From positions 19,071 through 83,070 of the forward strand of contig JAGPFE010000008.1 of NCBI GenBank assembly GCA_018056705.1: DNA of 64,000 nucleotides, given 5' to 3'. This document shows positions 44,621-54,226 of the stretch, piece after piece. This DNA is from Candidatus Hydrogenedentota bacterium. Lineage in GTDB: Bacteria; Hydrogenedentota; Hydrogenedentia; Hydrogenedentales; CAITNO01. Every line of letters begins with the position of its first letter. Within the stretch, counting starts at the first letter, position 1. The notes below the pieces were generated by a model, which ran no database searches, was not told the origin of the DNA, and saw only the letters and a program-made list of their open reading frames with translations. The translations under genes were made by a program, and so were the position numbers.

Positions 44621-46174
44621 ATGCTGGATGCCACAATCATCGCGCTCTACCTTGCCGTGATGCTGGGCGTGGGGTTCATGGTGTCCCGCCGCGGGGGAGA
44701 AGATGACTTTTTTCTCGCGGGCCGCGCCATGCCTTCCTGGGCTGTATCGCTTTCCGTGGTGGCCACCGCCCTGAGCGCGGCCACTTTCGTGGGGGTGCCG
44801 CAACTGGCCCTGACGGGGAATCTCAGTTACCTGGCCACGTATATCGGCGCGCTGATTGCCACGGCGCTGATCGCCCTGTGGTTCGTGCCGGCCCTGTACC
44901 GCGAGGGTACCCTGACCATTTACGGCATGCTGACCCGGCGTTTCGGCGAATCCGTGACCGTGGCGGCGGCAGTCCTGTTTCTCGTGGGCCGGATGCTGTC
45001 GTCCGGGGCGCGCCTGTTCATGGCGGCGATCGTCTTCGCGCTGATGTGGCGCGGCTCCACCCACCCGCGGGATCTCGTTCCCGTGTTACTGGTCATAGGT
45101 GGATCGGGAATGGTCTACACCATGGCGGGGGGGCTTCGCGCGGTGATCTGGACCGATGCCCTGCAGTTTTTCGTGATGATCGGCGGCGGGGTGTTATGCC
45201 TGGTAATGCTCCAGCGGGACACGGCCCTGCCGCTGTCCGACCTGCTGAGCCTGTGGCGTGCCGCGCCGGGCGGCAGTAAGTTGACGGTGATTGATCCGAG
45301 CCTGGCGATTCAGAAACCCTATACCATCTGGGCGGCCGCGGGGGCCATGGTGATGGTTACCCTGGCTACCCACGGCGTTGACCAGGACATGCTCCAGCGG
45401 GTAATGGCTGCCCGCTCTGCCGGCCGGGGCGCGCTGGCCCTCATGGCGTCTACGCTGGTGACCATTCCGGTGGTCATGCTGTTTCTGTTGATCGGCCTGT
45501 GGCTGTACGCGTGGTTCCGGGTCAGGGGGATCGATCCGGCGACCCTGCCGGACAGCCAGAACCTGTTTCCCCGGTATGTCCTGGAACAGGTGCCCCGGGG
45601 CGCGCGCGGACTGGTGCTCGCGGGACTGCTGGCCGCTGCCATGAGCACCTTCGACTCGGCCATCAACGCCATGGCCGGATGTTTCCTGGCGGACGTGTGG
45701 CGTCCCCTGCGCGCTCGCTGGCGGAGATCACTTCGGGCGAATGATGACACGCCGGGGACGGAACACGGCCTTGCCGTGCCCCGGGGGCTGGTAGGTCTCG
45801 TGGGCGTACTGTTGACCGGTTTTGCCGTGCTGGCGGTATTCATGCACGAGTCATCCCGGTCTACCCTTATTGATTTCGCGCTTGGCGTAATGGCCTTTGC
45901 CCACGCGCCGCTACTGGGCGTGTTCCTGGCCGCGCTGTTTACCCGGCGGGGTACCGCGGTCTCCGCGTTGCTGGCCATGGCGATAGGCGTGCTGGGGGTG
46001 CTGCTGCTGCAGCCCTGGCTGTTCGAGCCCCTCTTCGGTTTCAGGATTGCCTGGCCATGGTGGTGGGTAATAGTCAGCCCGGTCGTTTTTCTACTGACCA
46101 TCCTGCCTGCCGGCGAGGGAGAGAAGGTTCAGGTTTCCGGTTCTTGTTCCGCCGATTCTGCCGCTGTTTCCTGA
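44621..46174 (+). CDS. sodium:solute symporter
   Basis: 517 residues with about 13 membrane helices. The SSS-family core is visible: DDFFLAGRAMPSWAVSLSVV, then ATALSAATFVGVP, and the later GLLAAAMSTFDSAINAMA segment with the sodium-site Ser/Thr. The substrate cannot be told; sugars, proline and other amino acids are known for the family. Its last 46 bases overlap the end of the convergent mrpG gene, and the Mrp antiporter would supply the sodium gradient it uses. Confidence 0.88.
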   Translation: MLDATIIALYLAVMLGVGFMVSRRGGEDDFFLAGRAMPSWAVSLSVVATALSAATFVGVPQLALTGNLSYLATYIGALIATALIALWFVPALYREGTLTIYGMLTRRFGESVTVAAAVLFLVGRMLSSGARLFMAAIVFALMWRGSTHPRDLVPVLLVIGGSGMVYTMAGGLRAVIWTDALQFFVMIGGGVLCLVMLQRDTALPLSDLLSLWRAAPGGSKLTVIDPSLAIQKPYTIWAAAGAMVMVTLATHGVDQDMLQRVMAARSAGRGALALMASTLVTIPVVMLFLLIGLWLYAWFRVRGIDPATLPDSQNLFPRYVLEQVPRGARGLVLAGLLAAAMSTFDSAINAMAGCFLADVWRPLRARWRRSLRANDDTPGTEHGLAVPRGLVGLVGVLLTGFAVLAVFMHESSRSTLIDFALGVMAFAHAPLLGVFLAALFTRRGTAVSALLAMAIGVLGVLLLQPWLFEPLFGFRIAWPWWWVIVSPVVFLLTILPAGEGEKVQVSGSCSADSAAVS

Positions 46175-46527
46175 TCCGGAGCAGGCGCGTGGCCGTTACG
46201 GCCATCCAGCCGGCAGCCCAGGGCGTCGATGACGGAACCTTCCCAGGGACGGATACCACTGAGATAGGCTGCCCGGGCGGCGATATGCGAACCGATCGGC
46301 GCGGTCAGCAGCAGGAACAGCGAGATCAGCAGCGCCTGGATCGCGATATCCGCGCTGCCGAAATGGGTGCCGAGCGCGGCGGCAAGGCTGATAACGCCCA
46401 GGGTTCCACTTTTCGATGCCGCGTGCATCCGGGTGAACAGGTCAGGGAACCGCGCCATGCCCACCGCGGCGGTCACTACAAACAACGCGCCGAACAGCAG
46501 CAGTCCGCAGGTGATCAGTTCCCCCAT
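46129..46527 (-). CDS. mnhG: Na+/H+ antiporter subunit G
   Basis: 132 residues from ATG 46527, overlapping the mnhF stop by one base. Three helices with the MrpG signature ARFPDLFTRMHAASKSGTLG. The soluble tail of about 40 residues (rich in Ala, Glu, Pro) is longer than in typical MnhG. It is the last gene of the seven-subunit operon. Confidence 0.92.
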   Translation of the reverse strand: MGELITCGLLLFGALFVVTAAVGMARFPDLFTRMHAASKSGTLGVISLAAALGTHFGSADIAIQALLISLFLLLTAPIGSHIAARAAYLSGIRPWEGSVIDALGCRLDGRNGHAPAPDQETAAESAEQEPET

Positions 46528-46793
46528 CACGGCTTGCCTCCTTTTTCGGCATAGTAAGAAAACGCCACGGTGCCCAGGAAAGACACCACGGCCAGCACGA
46601 TGGCGTCCCGGATGAATACGGGCTGGTTTGTCGCGATCGCGTACACCGCGATGAATCCCGCCACGATCGTGCCCAGCAGGTCCAGGGCCACCACGCGGTC
46701 CATGAACGTGGGACCGCGGAACAGGCGGAAAGCCGTCAGGAGCATCGCCCCCCCCAGCAGGATCATGACCAGGTTGGCGACAGCGGTCGTCAT
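46527..46793 (-). CDS. mnhF: Na+/H+ antiporter subunit F
   Basis: 88 residues, three helices. The family signature RLFRGPTFMDRVVALD with GTIVAGFIA is intact. ATGA overlap with the end of mnhE and one-base overlap with mnhG show translational coupling. Confidence 0.93.
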   Translation of the reverse strand: MTTAVANLVMILLGGAMLLTAFRLFRGPTFMDRVVALDLLGTIVAGFIAVYAIATNQPVFIRDAIVLAVVSFLGTVAFSYYAEKGGKP

Positions 46794-47266
46794 CGTGACA
46801 ACTCCAGCAACCGGCGTTCCAGTCCGTTCTTGATTTCCCGGATCACGCCGTCCGGATCCTCCGCGAACATGGTGTGCACGTACAGGATCTTCCGATCTTC
46901 GGACACGTCGACACTCAGGGTCCCGGGGGTCAGGGTGATCAGGTTGGCCAGCAACGTGATTTCCAGGTCACTTTCGCAATCCATGGGAAGCGCGAAGGTG
47001 CCGGGCTGGTAGGCAATGCCCGGTGTAATGACCGCCTTGAGCACGCGGAAATTGCTGATGACCATCTCCTTGAAAAACCACGCCAGAAAGATCACACCCT
47101 TAACGGCCTTGCGGAAATAGGCGGATTCCGCGCCGGTGACCCCATTTGCCAGCCACAGGGCCGCGAAGGACAGCGCGAAGCCCGTGAGCAGGTTGCCCGT
47201 CACGAATGAACCCGTCAGGGCGCACCACAGTATGGCGAGCAGCAAGTTTAACGCGAGGAGACTCAT
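46790..47266 (-). CDS. mnhE: Na+/H+ antiporter subunit E
   Basis: 158 residues from ATG 47266, which overlaps the mnhD stop (ATGA); a longer in-frame start inside mnhD is not used. Helices at the N terminus are followed by FLAWFFKEMVISNFRVLK and the soluble domain with LLANLITLTPGTLSVDV, which defines MrpE. Confidence 0.93.
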   Translation of the reverse strand: MSLLALNLLLAILWCALTGSFVTGNLLTGFALSFAALWLANGVTGAESAYFRKAVKGVIFLAWFFKEMVISNFRVLKAVITPGIAYQPGTFALPMDCESDLEITLLANLITLTPGTLSVDVSEDRKILYVHTMFAEDPDGVIREIKNGLERRLLELSR

Positions 47267-48786
47267 CGCGCGGCCCCTCCATTCCCCAGCACTGCCCTCA
47301 GGTATTCCGCGGGGTCCAGCAATCCTTCCGCCGTCGTCACGCAATATGCCATGACCGGCCCGGAGAAAACGCTCATGAGCAGCATCAGGCCCGCCAGGGC
47401 CACGACGGACCAGGTCATCCCCCGCGCGGCCGACTCAACACGGGGAGATCGCCAGCCCGGGGCCATGTCCAGAACGTCCGCCGGCGCCGGGCGCCAGAAC
47501 GCGTAAATCCACACTTTCATGCCGTATGCCAGCGACAGGAAACTCGCGGCGATGGCGATGGTGGTCACGACCCACGCCCTGCCGCTGAAACTCGCCTGGA
47601 TCAGGGCCAGTTTACCGAAGAATCCGGAAAAGGGCGGAACGCCCGCCAGGGACAGGGCGCACAGCAGGTAACCGTACGCCAGCACCGGCCGACCCGCGTA
47701 CAGGCCACCGAGGCGCCGGATATCACCCGTACCCGCCAGGCGTTCGGCGATGCCGCCCGTCAGCAGCAGGGCCGTTTTCACGATCATGTTGTGGACCAGG
47801 AAGAACAGGGCTCCCGCCAGGGCGAGCGGCGTGTCCAGGGCAAGCCCCATGACGACGTAGCCGATCTGGCCGATGATGGAAAACGAAAACACCCGCCGGA
47901 TTTCCCACTGACCGTATGCCCCCATTGCCCCCACCAGCATGCTGAACCCCGCCAGGATCAGCAGGAGCGTGTGCGTGACGCCCGTCTCATGGGGGAAAAC
48001 CAGCGTGAACACCCGGATCATCGCGAAGACCCCAACCTTGGTCATCAGGGCTCCGAAGAGCGCGTTGACCGCGGCGGGTGGCGTGTGGTATGACGCGGGC
48101 AGCCAGAAGAAAAAGGGAAACAGCGCCGCCTTGATCCCGAAAGCGCACAAAAACAGCGCGGCCACCGCCGTGGAGAGCCGTGGCATTCCCTGCAGGTGCA
48201 TTTTTACCGCGAGATCCGCCATGTTCAGCGTGCCCAGGGACCCGTACAGGATACCCGCGCCCGCCAGGAACAACGCCGACGATACCAGGTTGATCGCCAC
48301 GTACTTGAGCGCGCCCTCCAGTTGCTTGCGCCCTCCACCCAGGGCAATAAGCGCGAAGGACCCCATCAGCAGCACTTCGAACCACACGTACAGGTTGAAA
48401 AGGTCCCCGGTGAGAAAGGCGCCACACACCCCGCCGGTCATGGCCAGCATGGCGGGGTAAAAGCCATGGCGGATCAGGGCCTGTTCCGCGCTGAACGTGG
48501 CATACGCGAAAACGCAAAGCGTGACGGTAAGTGCCGTGGTGGTCATCAGCGTGCTGAGCCGGTCCGCCACGAAGGTAATGCCGTAGGGGGCAGGCCAGTT
48601 GCCCACGAACAGCGCTACCGGGCCGTGCCGCGTGACCGTCAACAGCAGGACCAGCGCGGCCCCCCACGCCGACAGCAGCGCCAGCGCGGTCACCATCGTC
48701 TGCGCCCGGGGATACCGGTACAGCGCGACGCACACCGCCGTCCACAGGATCAGCCCCGCCACGGGGTACACGGGCAACAGGTTCAT
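47263..48786 (-). CDS. mnhD: Na+/H+ antiporter subunit D
   Basis: 507 residues from ATG 48786 behind GGGAGG. About 14 helices of the proton-translocating NuoM/N-like fold, with FEVLLMGSFALIALGG carrying the conserved membrane Glu, KAALFPFFFWLPASYHTPP and the later LFFLVHNMIVKTALLLTGG. Its setting between mnhC and mnhE separates it from complex I subunits. Confidence 0.93.
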   Translation of the reverse strand: MNLLPVYPVAGLILWTAVCVALYRYPRAQTMVTALALLSAWGAALVLLLTVTRHGPVALFVGNWPAPYGITFVADRLSTLMTTTALTVTLCVFAYATFSAEQALIRHGFYPAMLAMTGGVCGAFLTGDLFNLYVWFEVLLMGSFALIALGGGRKQLEGALKYVAINLVSSALFLAGAGILYGSLGTLNMADLAVKMHLQGMPRLSTAVAALFLCAFGIKAALFPFFFWLPASYHTPPAAVNALFGALMTKVGVFAMIRVFTLVFPHETGVTHTLLLILAGFSMLVGAMGAYGQWEIRRVFSFSIIGQIGYVVMGLALDTPLALAGALFFLVHNMIVKTALLLTGGIAERLAGTGDIRRLGGLYAGRPVLAYGYLLCALSLAGVPPFSGFFGKLALIQASFSGRAWVVTTIAIAASFLSLAYGMKVWIYAFWRPAPADVLDMAPGWRSPRVESAARGMTWSVVALAGLMLLMSVFSGPVMAYCVTTAEGLLDPAEYLRAVLGNGGAAR

Positions 48787-48844
48787 CACGGCTGTTGCCT
48801 CCCTGGATTTCCGCCGGGCACGGGTATGGGCCGGTAGCCGGACA

Positions 48845-49192
48845 TCATGTCGTCGGTTTCTCCGATTCGCGCAGCGCGTCCACGTTGTCCGCGCCGCTCA
48901 ACTGGGACACCCGCCCCGCCAGGACCAGCATGAACGCCGTGACGCCGAAACCAATCACGATGGCGGTCAGAATCAACGCCTGCGGCACCGGATCCGCCAT
49001 CATCATGTTCCCGGAGCCGGCAGTCAGGGGCGCGTTACCCCGGGTGAGGCCCGCCGCCGTGAAAATCAGCAGGTTTGCGCCGTGTCCCAGCAGGCTCAGT
49101 CCTAGAATGAACTTGACGATGTTGCGCCGCAGCATCATGTAAAAACCAGCGGCGTACAGCCCCCCGATGACTATGGCGAACCCGAATTCCAT
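48845..49192 (-). CDS. mnhC: Na+/H+ antiporter subunit C
   Basis: 115 residues from ATG 49192, overlapping the mnhB stop by one base, with CGGAGG upstream. Three helices of the NuoK-like fold: GFYMMLRRNIVKFILGLSLL, NLLIFTAAG, and DPVPQALILTAIVIGFGVTA, the MrpC signature. Confidence 0.94.
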   Translation of the reverse strand: MEFGFAIVIGGLYAAGFYMMLRRNIVKFILGLSLLGHGANLLIFTAAGLTRGNAPLTAGSGNMMMADPVPQALILTAIVIGFGVTAFMLVLAGRVSQLSGADNVDALRESEKPTT

Positions 49193-49626
49193 CAGGATTT
49201 TCCTCCGGAGCTTGCCGACTCGAGCAGGGTGAAGATAATCAGGCAAGTGACCCCAAGCACGTCGAAATATACCCCGAGGTCAAAGAAAAATGGGGTACCT
49301 ACCGCGACCTCTCCCAATCCGGGCACGTGAAGTTCGTCCCACATGCCGGTCATGAACGGTTTACCCCAGGGCACCGAAAAAGCCGCGCTCAGGGCGGCCA
49401 GCGTCAGGCCACAACCCACCAGCGTGAGGGGATGTACCCGGAGCGTTTGCCGCGCCCGTTCCAGGCCAAAGGCCAAGGCCTCCAGCACGAACGCCGAGGC
49501 TGCTACCAGTCCCCCGGTAAACCCTCCGCCGGGTTGATTGTGTCCGCCCAGCAGCAGAAACACCGAAAAGATCAGCAGGAGCGGGCGCAGGTACATGGTG
49601 CCGGAACGCAGAATGACCGAGTTCAT
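49192..49626 (-). CDS. mnhB: Na+/H+ antiporter subunit B
   Basis: 144 residues with four helices. [20 protein letters not shown] is the MrpB hallmark. The later [18 protein letters not shown] segment is also typical. It overlaps mnhA by ATGA. Confidence 0.95.
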   Translation of the reverse strand: MNSVILRSGTMYLRPLLLIFSVFLLLGGHNQPGGGFTGGLVAASAFVLEALAFGLERARQTLRVHPLTLVGCGLTLAALSAAFSVPWGKPFMTGMWDELHVPGLGEVAVGTPFFFDLGVYFDVLGVTCLIIFTLLESASSGGKS

Positions 49627-51923
49627 GTCGTGTCCTTCCGGTTCGGGTCGTACGACAGCCGCAACAGCGCGAAGGCGCCCAGGGCGGCTATGGCCAGCAC
49701 GGTGATTTCTCCCAGCGTGTCGATACCGCGGAAGTCCACCAGGATGACGTTCACCACGTTTTTCCCGTGGGCGAGGTCGTAACTGTGCGCGAGGTAATAT
49801 CCCGCGACGCTTTCCTGGCGGCGCGCGCCCAGGGCCACAAGCGTGAGCACGGTCATGGCCGCGCCGCCCATGACCGCGAACGCGAGATCACGCAGGCGTA
49901 CCCAGGTCGGCGACAAGTCCCGGAACGGCGGCAGGTGCGAGAAGGTCAGCGCGATCAGGATAACCGTCAGCGTTTCGATCACGAATTGGGTCATGGCTAG
50001 GTCCGGCGCGCCGAACAGCACGAAGATCATGGCGATCACGTACCCTACCACGCCCAGCGCGGTGACCGCGCCCAGCCTTGTGCGGGCGTGCACGGTGGCA
50101 CCGATGGCCATAACCATGGTAAGCAGCAGCGCCCACTCGTGCCAGCGCGTTTCCTGGATGCCACGGCCTGCCCAGGCAGCCAGCATGCCGCCCAGCGGGG
50201 CGGCGTGACGATATAACAGCGGCCAGACTAAGGTCATGACCCCAAGCAGCACGGTAAACAGGTACAAGCGCAGGTAACCGTGCTGCGCCGCGCTCGAAAA
50301 GGCCGCGCAGCGCCGCTCGAGACCGCTCATGCCCATGAGGTAAAGGCGTTCCGTGCCCCACTGGCAACGCGCCCCGGTTACGGGGATCGCGTTTCCATTC
50401 CGGGTCCGGATCCACACGGCAAGCGCCCCAAGGGCAATGGTAACGGCACTGAGTACCAGGGGAAGATTGAATCCGTGCCAGGGAGCCAGATGTGCGCCGT
50501 GATAGCCGCCAGGAACGCAGGCCGAGGCGGCCTTTTCGAGCAGCGCGCCTGGAACAAGCCCTCCCGTAATCCCGGCAATCGCCAGTGCGATTGGCCCCAG
50601 GAACATGGGGGCGCCGGGGTCGTGAGGGTGAAGCGGGGTGGCCACGAGTCTCCCGTGAAAGGGTTTCACGCTGACCGCCCAGGCCACCAGCACGAAAGAC
50701 GCGCCCGCCAGAAGGATCACTCCCGCGGCCAACCAGCCATAGGTCGGGGTGTGGACCAGGGTTTCGTACACCACTTCTTTCGCGACGAAACCGGCTGTCA
50801 GTGGAAGACCCGCCATGCTTAAGCCCGCGAGGGTGGCCGTGATGGCGGTGATGGGCATGTCCACGCGCAGTCCGCCCAGCTTCCGGGTATCCCGTTCGCC
50901 CGTTTCATGGTCCACGATGCCGGCCACGAGAAATAGCGTTGCCTTGTACAAGGCGTGCGCGAAGAGGAAAAGCGCCGCGGCGAAAAGCGATTCCGGCGTT
51001 CCCACGCCGATCAGCAGTACCAGGATACCAAGGGAAGACACCGTCGACCACGCCAGTAGGGGCTTCAGTGCGTGCTGCCGCACGGCCATCCATCCGCCGG
51101 CAAGGGCGGTCAGCCCACCCATGACCATCAGCGCGGGGCCCCACCATACCAGTTCTCCAAAAGCGGGATGCAACCGGTATAGCAGGAACACCCCGGCCTT
51201 GACCATAGTGGACGAGTGCAGAAAGGCACTCGCGGGAGTGGGCGCGGTCATCGCGTTTGGCAGCCAGAACTGGAAAGGGACCTGCGCGGACTTGGTGGCC
51301 GCGCCAATCAGGATCAGTGCCGCCGCCCAGGAAAGCAGGGGAGAGGGCGCGACGGCGGAAGCGGCCATTTCCGATAGGTTGACGTTGCCGGTAACCAGCG
51401 ACAGGAGCACCAGTCCCGCCAGCAGGCAAAGTCCTCCTCCTGCCGTGACCACAAGGGACTGTAAAGCGGCATCCCGGGCTTCCGGCTTTTCGTGGTCGAA
51501 CCCGATCAGCAGAAACGACGTGATGCTGGTCAATTCCCAGAAGATAAACAGGCTGAACACGTTGTCGGACAGGACCAGCCCCAGCATGGAGGCCATGAAC
51601 AGGAACAGAAAACTGAACCAGCGTCCCGCCCGGCGGTCTTTTTCGAAGTAGCCGCCCGAGTAGAGGGTTACCACGGTCCCGATGCCCGTGATCAGCAGGG
51701 CGAATAACCGGGAGAGCCCCGTCGCGCTGAAGGTGAACGCGAGTCCCAGCGGTTCGATCCACGGGATGGAACAGGAAGGCCCGATGTAGCCGGTCCCCAG
51801 GCCGACACATATTCCCGCGGGTACAAGGCTATACAGCCATGGTCCGGCCGCGCGCAACCGGGGAAGGAGGTACGGAGCGGTCAGCCCGGCGATGTATATC
51901 CCCAGCACCGAAACCGCGAGCAT
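49623..51923 (-). CDS. mnhA: Na+/H+ antiporter subunit A
   Basis: 766 residues, AAGGA upstream. The large antiporter subunit: NuoL-like proton-channel part with [19 protein letters not shown] and [20 protein letters not shown], and a C-terminal part with [20 protein letters not shown] that corresponds to the MbhD/E-like region. Length matches known MrpA (about 770-800). The seven proteins form a membrane complex that exports Na+ in exchange for H+. Confidence 0.95.
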   Translation of the reverse strand: MLAVSVLGIYIAGLTAPYLLPRLRAAGPWLYSLVPAGICVGLGTGYIGPSCSIPWIEPLGLAFTFSATGLSRLFALLITGIGTVVTLYSGGYFEKDRRAGRWFSFLFLFMASMLGLVLSDNVFSLFIFWELTSITSFLLIGFDHEKPEARDAALQSLVVTAGGGLCLLAGLVLLSLVTGNVNLSEMAASAVAPSPLLSWAAALILIGAATKSAQVPFQFWLPNAMTAPTPASAFLHSSTMVKAGVFLLYRLHPAFGELVWWGPALMVMGGLTALAGGWMAVRQHALKPLLAWSTVSSLGILVLLIGVGTPESLFAAALFLFAHALYKATLFLVAGIVDHETGERDTRKLGGLRVDMPITAITATLAGLSMAGLPLTAGFVAKEVVYETLVHTPTYGWLAAGVILLAGASFVLVAWAVSVKPFHGRLVATPLHPHDPGAPMFLGPIALAIAGITGGLVPGALLEKAASACVPGGYHGAHLAPWHGFNLPLVLSAVTIALGALAVWIRTRNGNAIPVTGARCQWGTERLYLMGMSGLERRCAAFSSAAQHGYLRLYLFTVLLGVMTLVWPLLYRHAAPLGGMLAAWAGRGIQETRWHEWALLLTMVMAIGATVHARTRLGAVTALGVVGYVIAMIFVLFGAPDLAMTQFVIETLTVILIALTFSHLPPFRDLSPTWVRLRDLAFAVMGGAAMTVLTLVALGARRQESVAGYYLAHSYDLAHGKNVVNVILVDFRGIDTLGEITVLAIAALGAFALLRLSYDPNRKDTT

Positions 51924-52003
51924 CCGTCCTTGTCCTCCGCTGATTAGTCACTTAACAAACGTTTAACCGCTCAACGCCTGATAATACAAAGCATGATAGC
52001 GCT

Positions 52004-52915
52004 TTATTCCATTATCGGTGCCTGGCCGGGCCTGTTGGGATCGTTTCCCGAGCTTCCGGCCAGTAGTGGGCGGTATCCCTCGCGGTAAGTCGGCCAGCGG
52101 TGCTGGAATCCCTGGGACAGCAGCAAACGGCTGGATACCCGTCGGTTTCCACCTCGGACAGGCGTTGGCGTGTCGTCCGTCTCTTCCCACGGGGGAGGAG
52201 GCAGTCCCAGCTCGGCCGCGACCCAGCCAAGTAACTCGTTCCGATCCACTGGTTCCCGGTCCGTAACGTTGCAGATGGCAGGCGGATCGGGATGCGTCAG
52301 CAGGTGAACCACCGCTCTCGCGGCATCTTCCCCGTGGATCAGGTTCAGGATCAGCGACTGGTTCCGCGCCCGGCGAGCCCGCCCTGAACGAACCGCGTCA
52401 ATGAGCCGGGTCCGGCCAGGACCATATATGCCACCCAGCCGCGCGATGATGGACTGCCACGGCAGTCGTGACGCCAGGTATTCCGCCTCGATCAGGATTT
52501 CCGACCCGAAATGGCGTCCGCCAACGGGGCTGGATTCGTCGACCCATTCTCCGTTCTGCTGGGGGTATACCGACGTGCTGGATAGGAAGCAGAACCGTTT
52601 CACGGGGCACCGTTGTTTCTGGAGCGCTTCGACGAGTCGGGACAGGCCATCCACGTAGGCCGCGCGGTAGGCCTCGGGCGTAAACCGGTCCGCGCCGACC
52701 GCGTACACCACGTGGGTGATGTCGTCGGGTAAAGGTATGGAGTCTCCCGCGTTCAGGTCGGCCTGGAGCATCGAAAGGCCGGAAAACGGGGTGATTTCTT
52801 GGGGAGACCGCCGTATTCCGGTCACCCGTTCAAATCCTGCTTCCCGGAGAAGGACGAAACCCGCCCGGGACCCCACGTATCCCCAGCCCGCGATGAGCGC
52901 GTGGGCCAATGCCAT
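52004..52915 (-). CDS. NAD(P)-binding SDR-family protein (YeeZ-like)
   Basis: 303 residues. An N-terminal Rossmann motif IAGWGYVGSRAG, then FCFLSSTSVYPQQNGEWVDE and ARLGGIYGPGRTRL. This is the atypical extended SDR group that includes E. coli YeeZ, whose substrate is not settled. The annotated ATG touches AAAGGA directly; a TTG two codons on (52909) has better spacing and may be the true start. It lies 24 bases after serC and 80 bases before mnhA on the same strand, but the link in function is unclear. Confidence 0.8.
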   Translation of the reverse strand: MALAHALIAGWGYVGSRAGFVLLREAGFERVTGIRRSPQEITPFSGLSMLQADLNAGDSIPLPDDITHVVYAVGADRFTPEAYRAAYVDGLSRLVEALQKQRCPVKRFCFLSSTSVYPQQNGEWVDESSPVGGRHFGSEILIEAEYLASRLPWQSIIARLGGIYGPGRTRLIDAVRSGRARRARNQSLILNLIHGEDAARAVVHLLTHPDPPAICNVTDREPVDRNELLGWVAAELGLPPPPWEETDDTPTPVRGGNRRVSSRLLLSQGFQHRWPTYREGYRPLLAGSSGNDPNRPGQAPIME

Positions 52916-52939
52916 TCCTTTCGGCGACGCGATGGGCGA

Positions 52940-54031
52940 TCAGCCCCGAACGCGCTGGAATTCGCGCATGAAATCACACAGCGCCTTGACGCCTTCTTCG
53001 GGCATGGCGTTGTAGATAGACGCGCGACAGCCACCCACCGACCGGTGTCCCTTCAAGCCGTCCAGTCCCGCGGCCTTGGCTTCCTTCAGGAACAGGGCTT
53101 CCTGTTCTTCGGTGCCAACCCGGAAAGTGACGTTCATCAGCGAGCGGCTTTCCGGCAGGGCGTGTCCACGGTAGAACCCGCCACTCTGGTCAATCACTTC
53201 GTACACCATGGCGGCCTTGCGGCGATTGATCTCCGCCATGGTTTCCAGTCCGCCGATGGTGTCTTTCAGCCACTTGAGCACGAGGCCGATAATGTAAATG
53301 GTGAACGTGGCCGGCGTGTTGTACAGGGAGTTGTTTTCCACCAGGACCTTGTAGTCCAGCAGGGGGGACAATCCACCGGGGCATTGCTCCAGCAGGTCCT
53401 GCCGGATTATGACCACCGCCGTGCCCGACGGGCCGACGTTTTTCTGGGCTCCGGCGTAGATCAGGCCGTACCGGCTCATGTCCAGGGGGCGGGACAGAAA
53501 ATCCGAAGACGCGTCGCAGACCAGCGGCTTACCATGGGTTTCCGGTTCCCGGTGAAACTCGATGCCCTCGATGGTTTCATTGGACGTGATATGCACGTAT
53601 GCCGCTTCGGGATCGAGGTCCAGTTCTTCATCCTTGGGCATCCGCTTGAAGCCTTCCTCTTTGCCCGACCACGCTACCCGGGGCGTCCCGAACCGTTGCG
53701 CTTCCTTGAATGCTTTGCCTGACCACGCGCCCAGCAGCAGGTAGTCGGCCTTGCCTCCCCGCAGCAGGTTCATCGCGTGAGCCGTGAACTGCATGGTCGC
53801 GCCGCCCGGCGTGAACAGCACGTGATAATCGTCACCGATCCCGAGCAGGGCCTTGAGGTCGGCCTTGGCTGTTTCCAGTATGCTCGTGAACGTGCTGGAC
53901 CGGTGGCTGATTTCCATGATGGATGCCCCAGCCCCGGGGTAACAAAGTAACTCATCCCTAGCCTGTTCGAGCACCGGAAGCGGCAAGGTGGCTGGTCCCG
54001 CCGAAAAATTGAACACCCGTGCGTTGCTCAT
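52940..54031 (-). CDS. serC: phosphoserine aminotransferase
   Basis: 363 residues from ATG 54031 with GGGAG eight bases upstream. It converts 3-phosphohydroxypyruvate and glutamate to phosphoserine, and also acts in some bacteria in pyridoxal phosphate synthesis. VFNFSAGPATLPLPVLEQA, MEISHRSSTF, the pyridoxal-phosphate Lys K197 in GAQKNVGPSG and NVTFRV are the family signatures. It is the first gene of the minus-strand block serC-SDR-mnhA-G. Serine and glycine metabolism links it to the gcv operon. Confidence 0.96.
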   Translation of the reverse strand: MSNARVFNFSAGPATLPLPVLEQARDELLCYPGAGASIMEISHRSSTFTSILETAKADLKALLGIGDDYHVLFTPGGATMQFTAHAMNLLRGGKADYLLLGAWSGKAFKEAQRFGTPRVAWSGKEEGFKRMPKDEELDLDPEAAYVHITSNETIEGIEFHREPETHGKPLVCDASSDFLSRPLDMSRYGLIYAGAQKNVGPSGTAVVIIRQDLLEQCPGGLSPLLDYKVLVENNSLYNTPATFTIYIIGLVLKWLKDTIGGLETMAEINRRKAAMVYEVIDQSGGFYRGHALPESRSLMNVTFRVGTEEQEALFLKEAKAAGLDGLKGHRSVGGCRASIYNAMPEEGVKALCDFMREFQRVRG

Positions 54032-54226
54032 AATGATCACTCCCTTGGGGAATAGTGTGAAAGGCGCCCGGTCAACCCCGAAACCGCGGGCGTCACCGAC
54101 CTCAAGGTTATTTTATCACGTTTGTTCCCGTCTCCCCAATCCACCGATCACCGTTTCTCAACGTTAGAACATGAACAGACAGAAGGCGTACAATGAGACG
54201 TCAACCTTGATTGAGGAGTGATAGGC

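Noticed and set aside
47263..51923. Respiratory complex I subunits (NuoL/M/K-like)
   Set aside because: The order A-B-C-D-E-F-G with MrpB, E, F and G signatures defines an Mrp antiporter; no quinone or Fe-S subunits are nearby.
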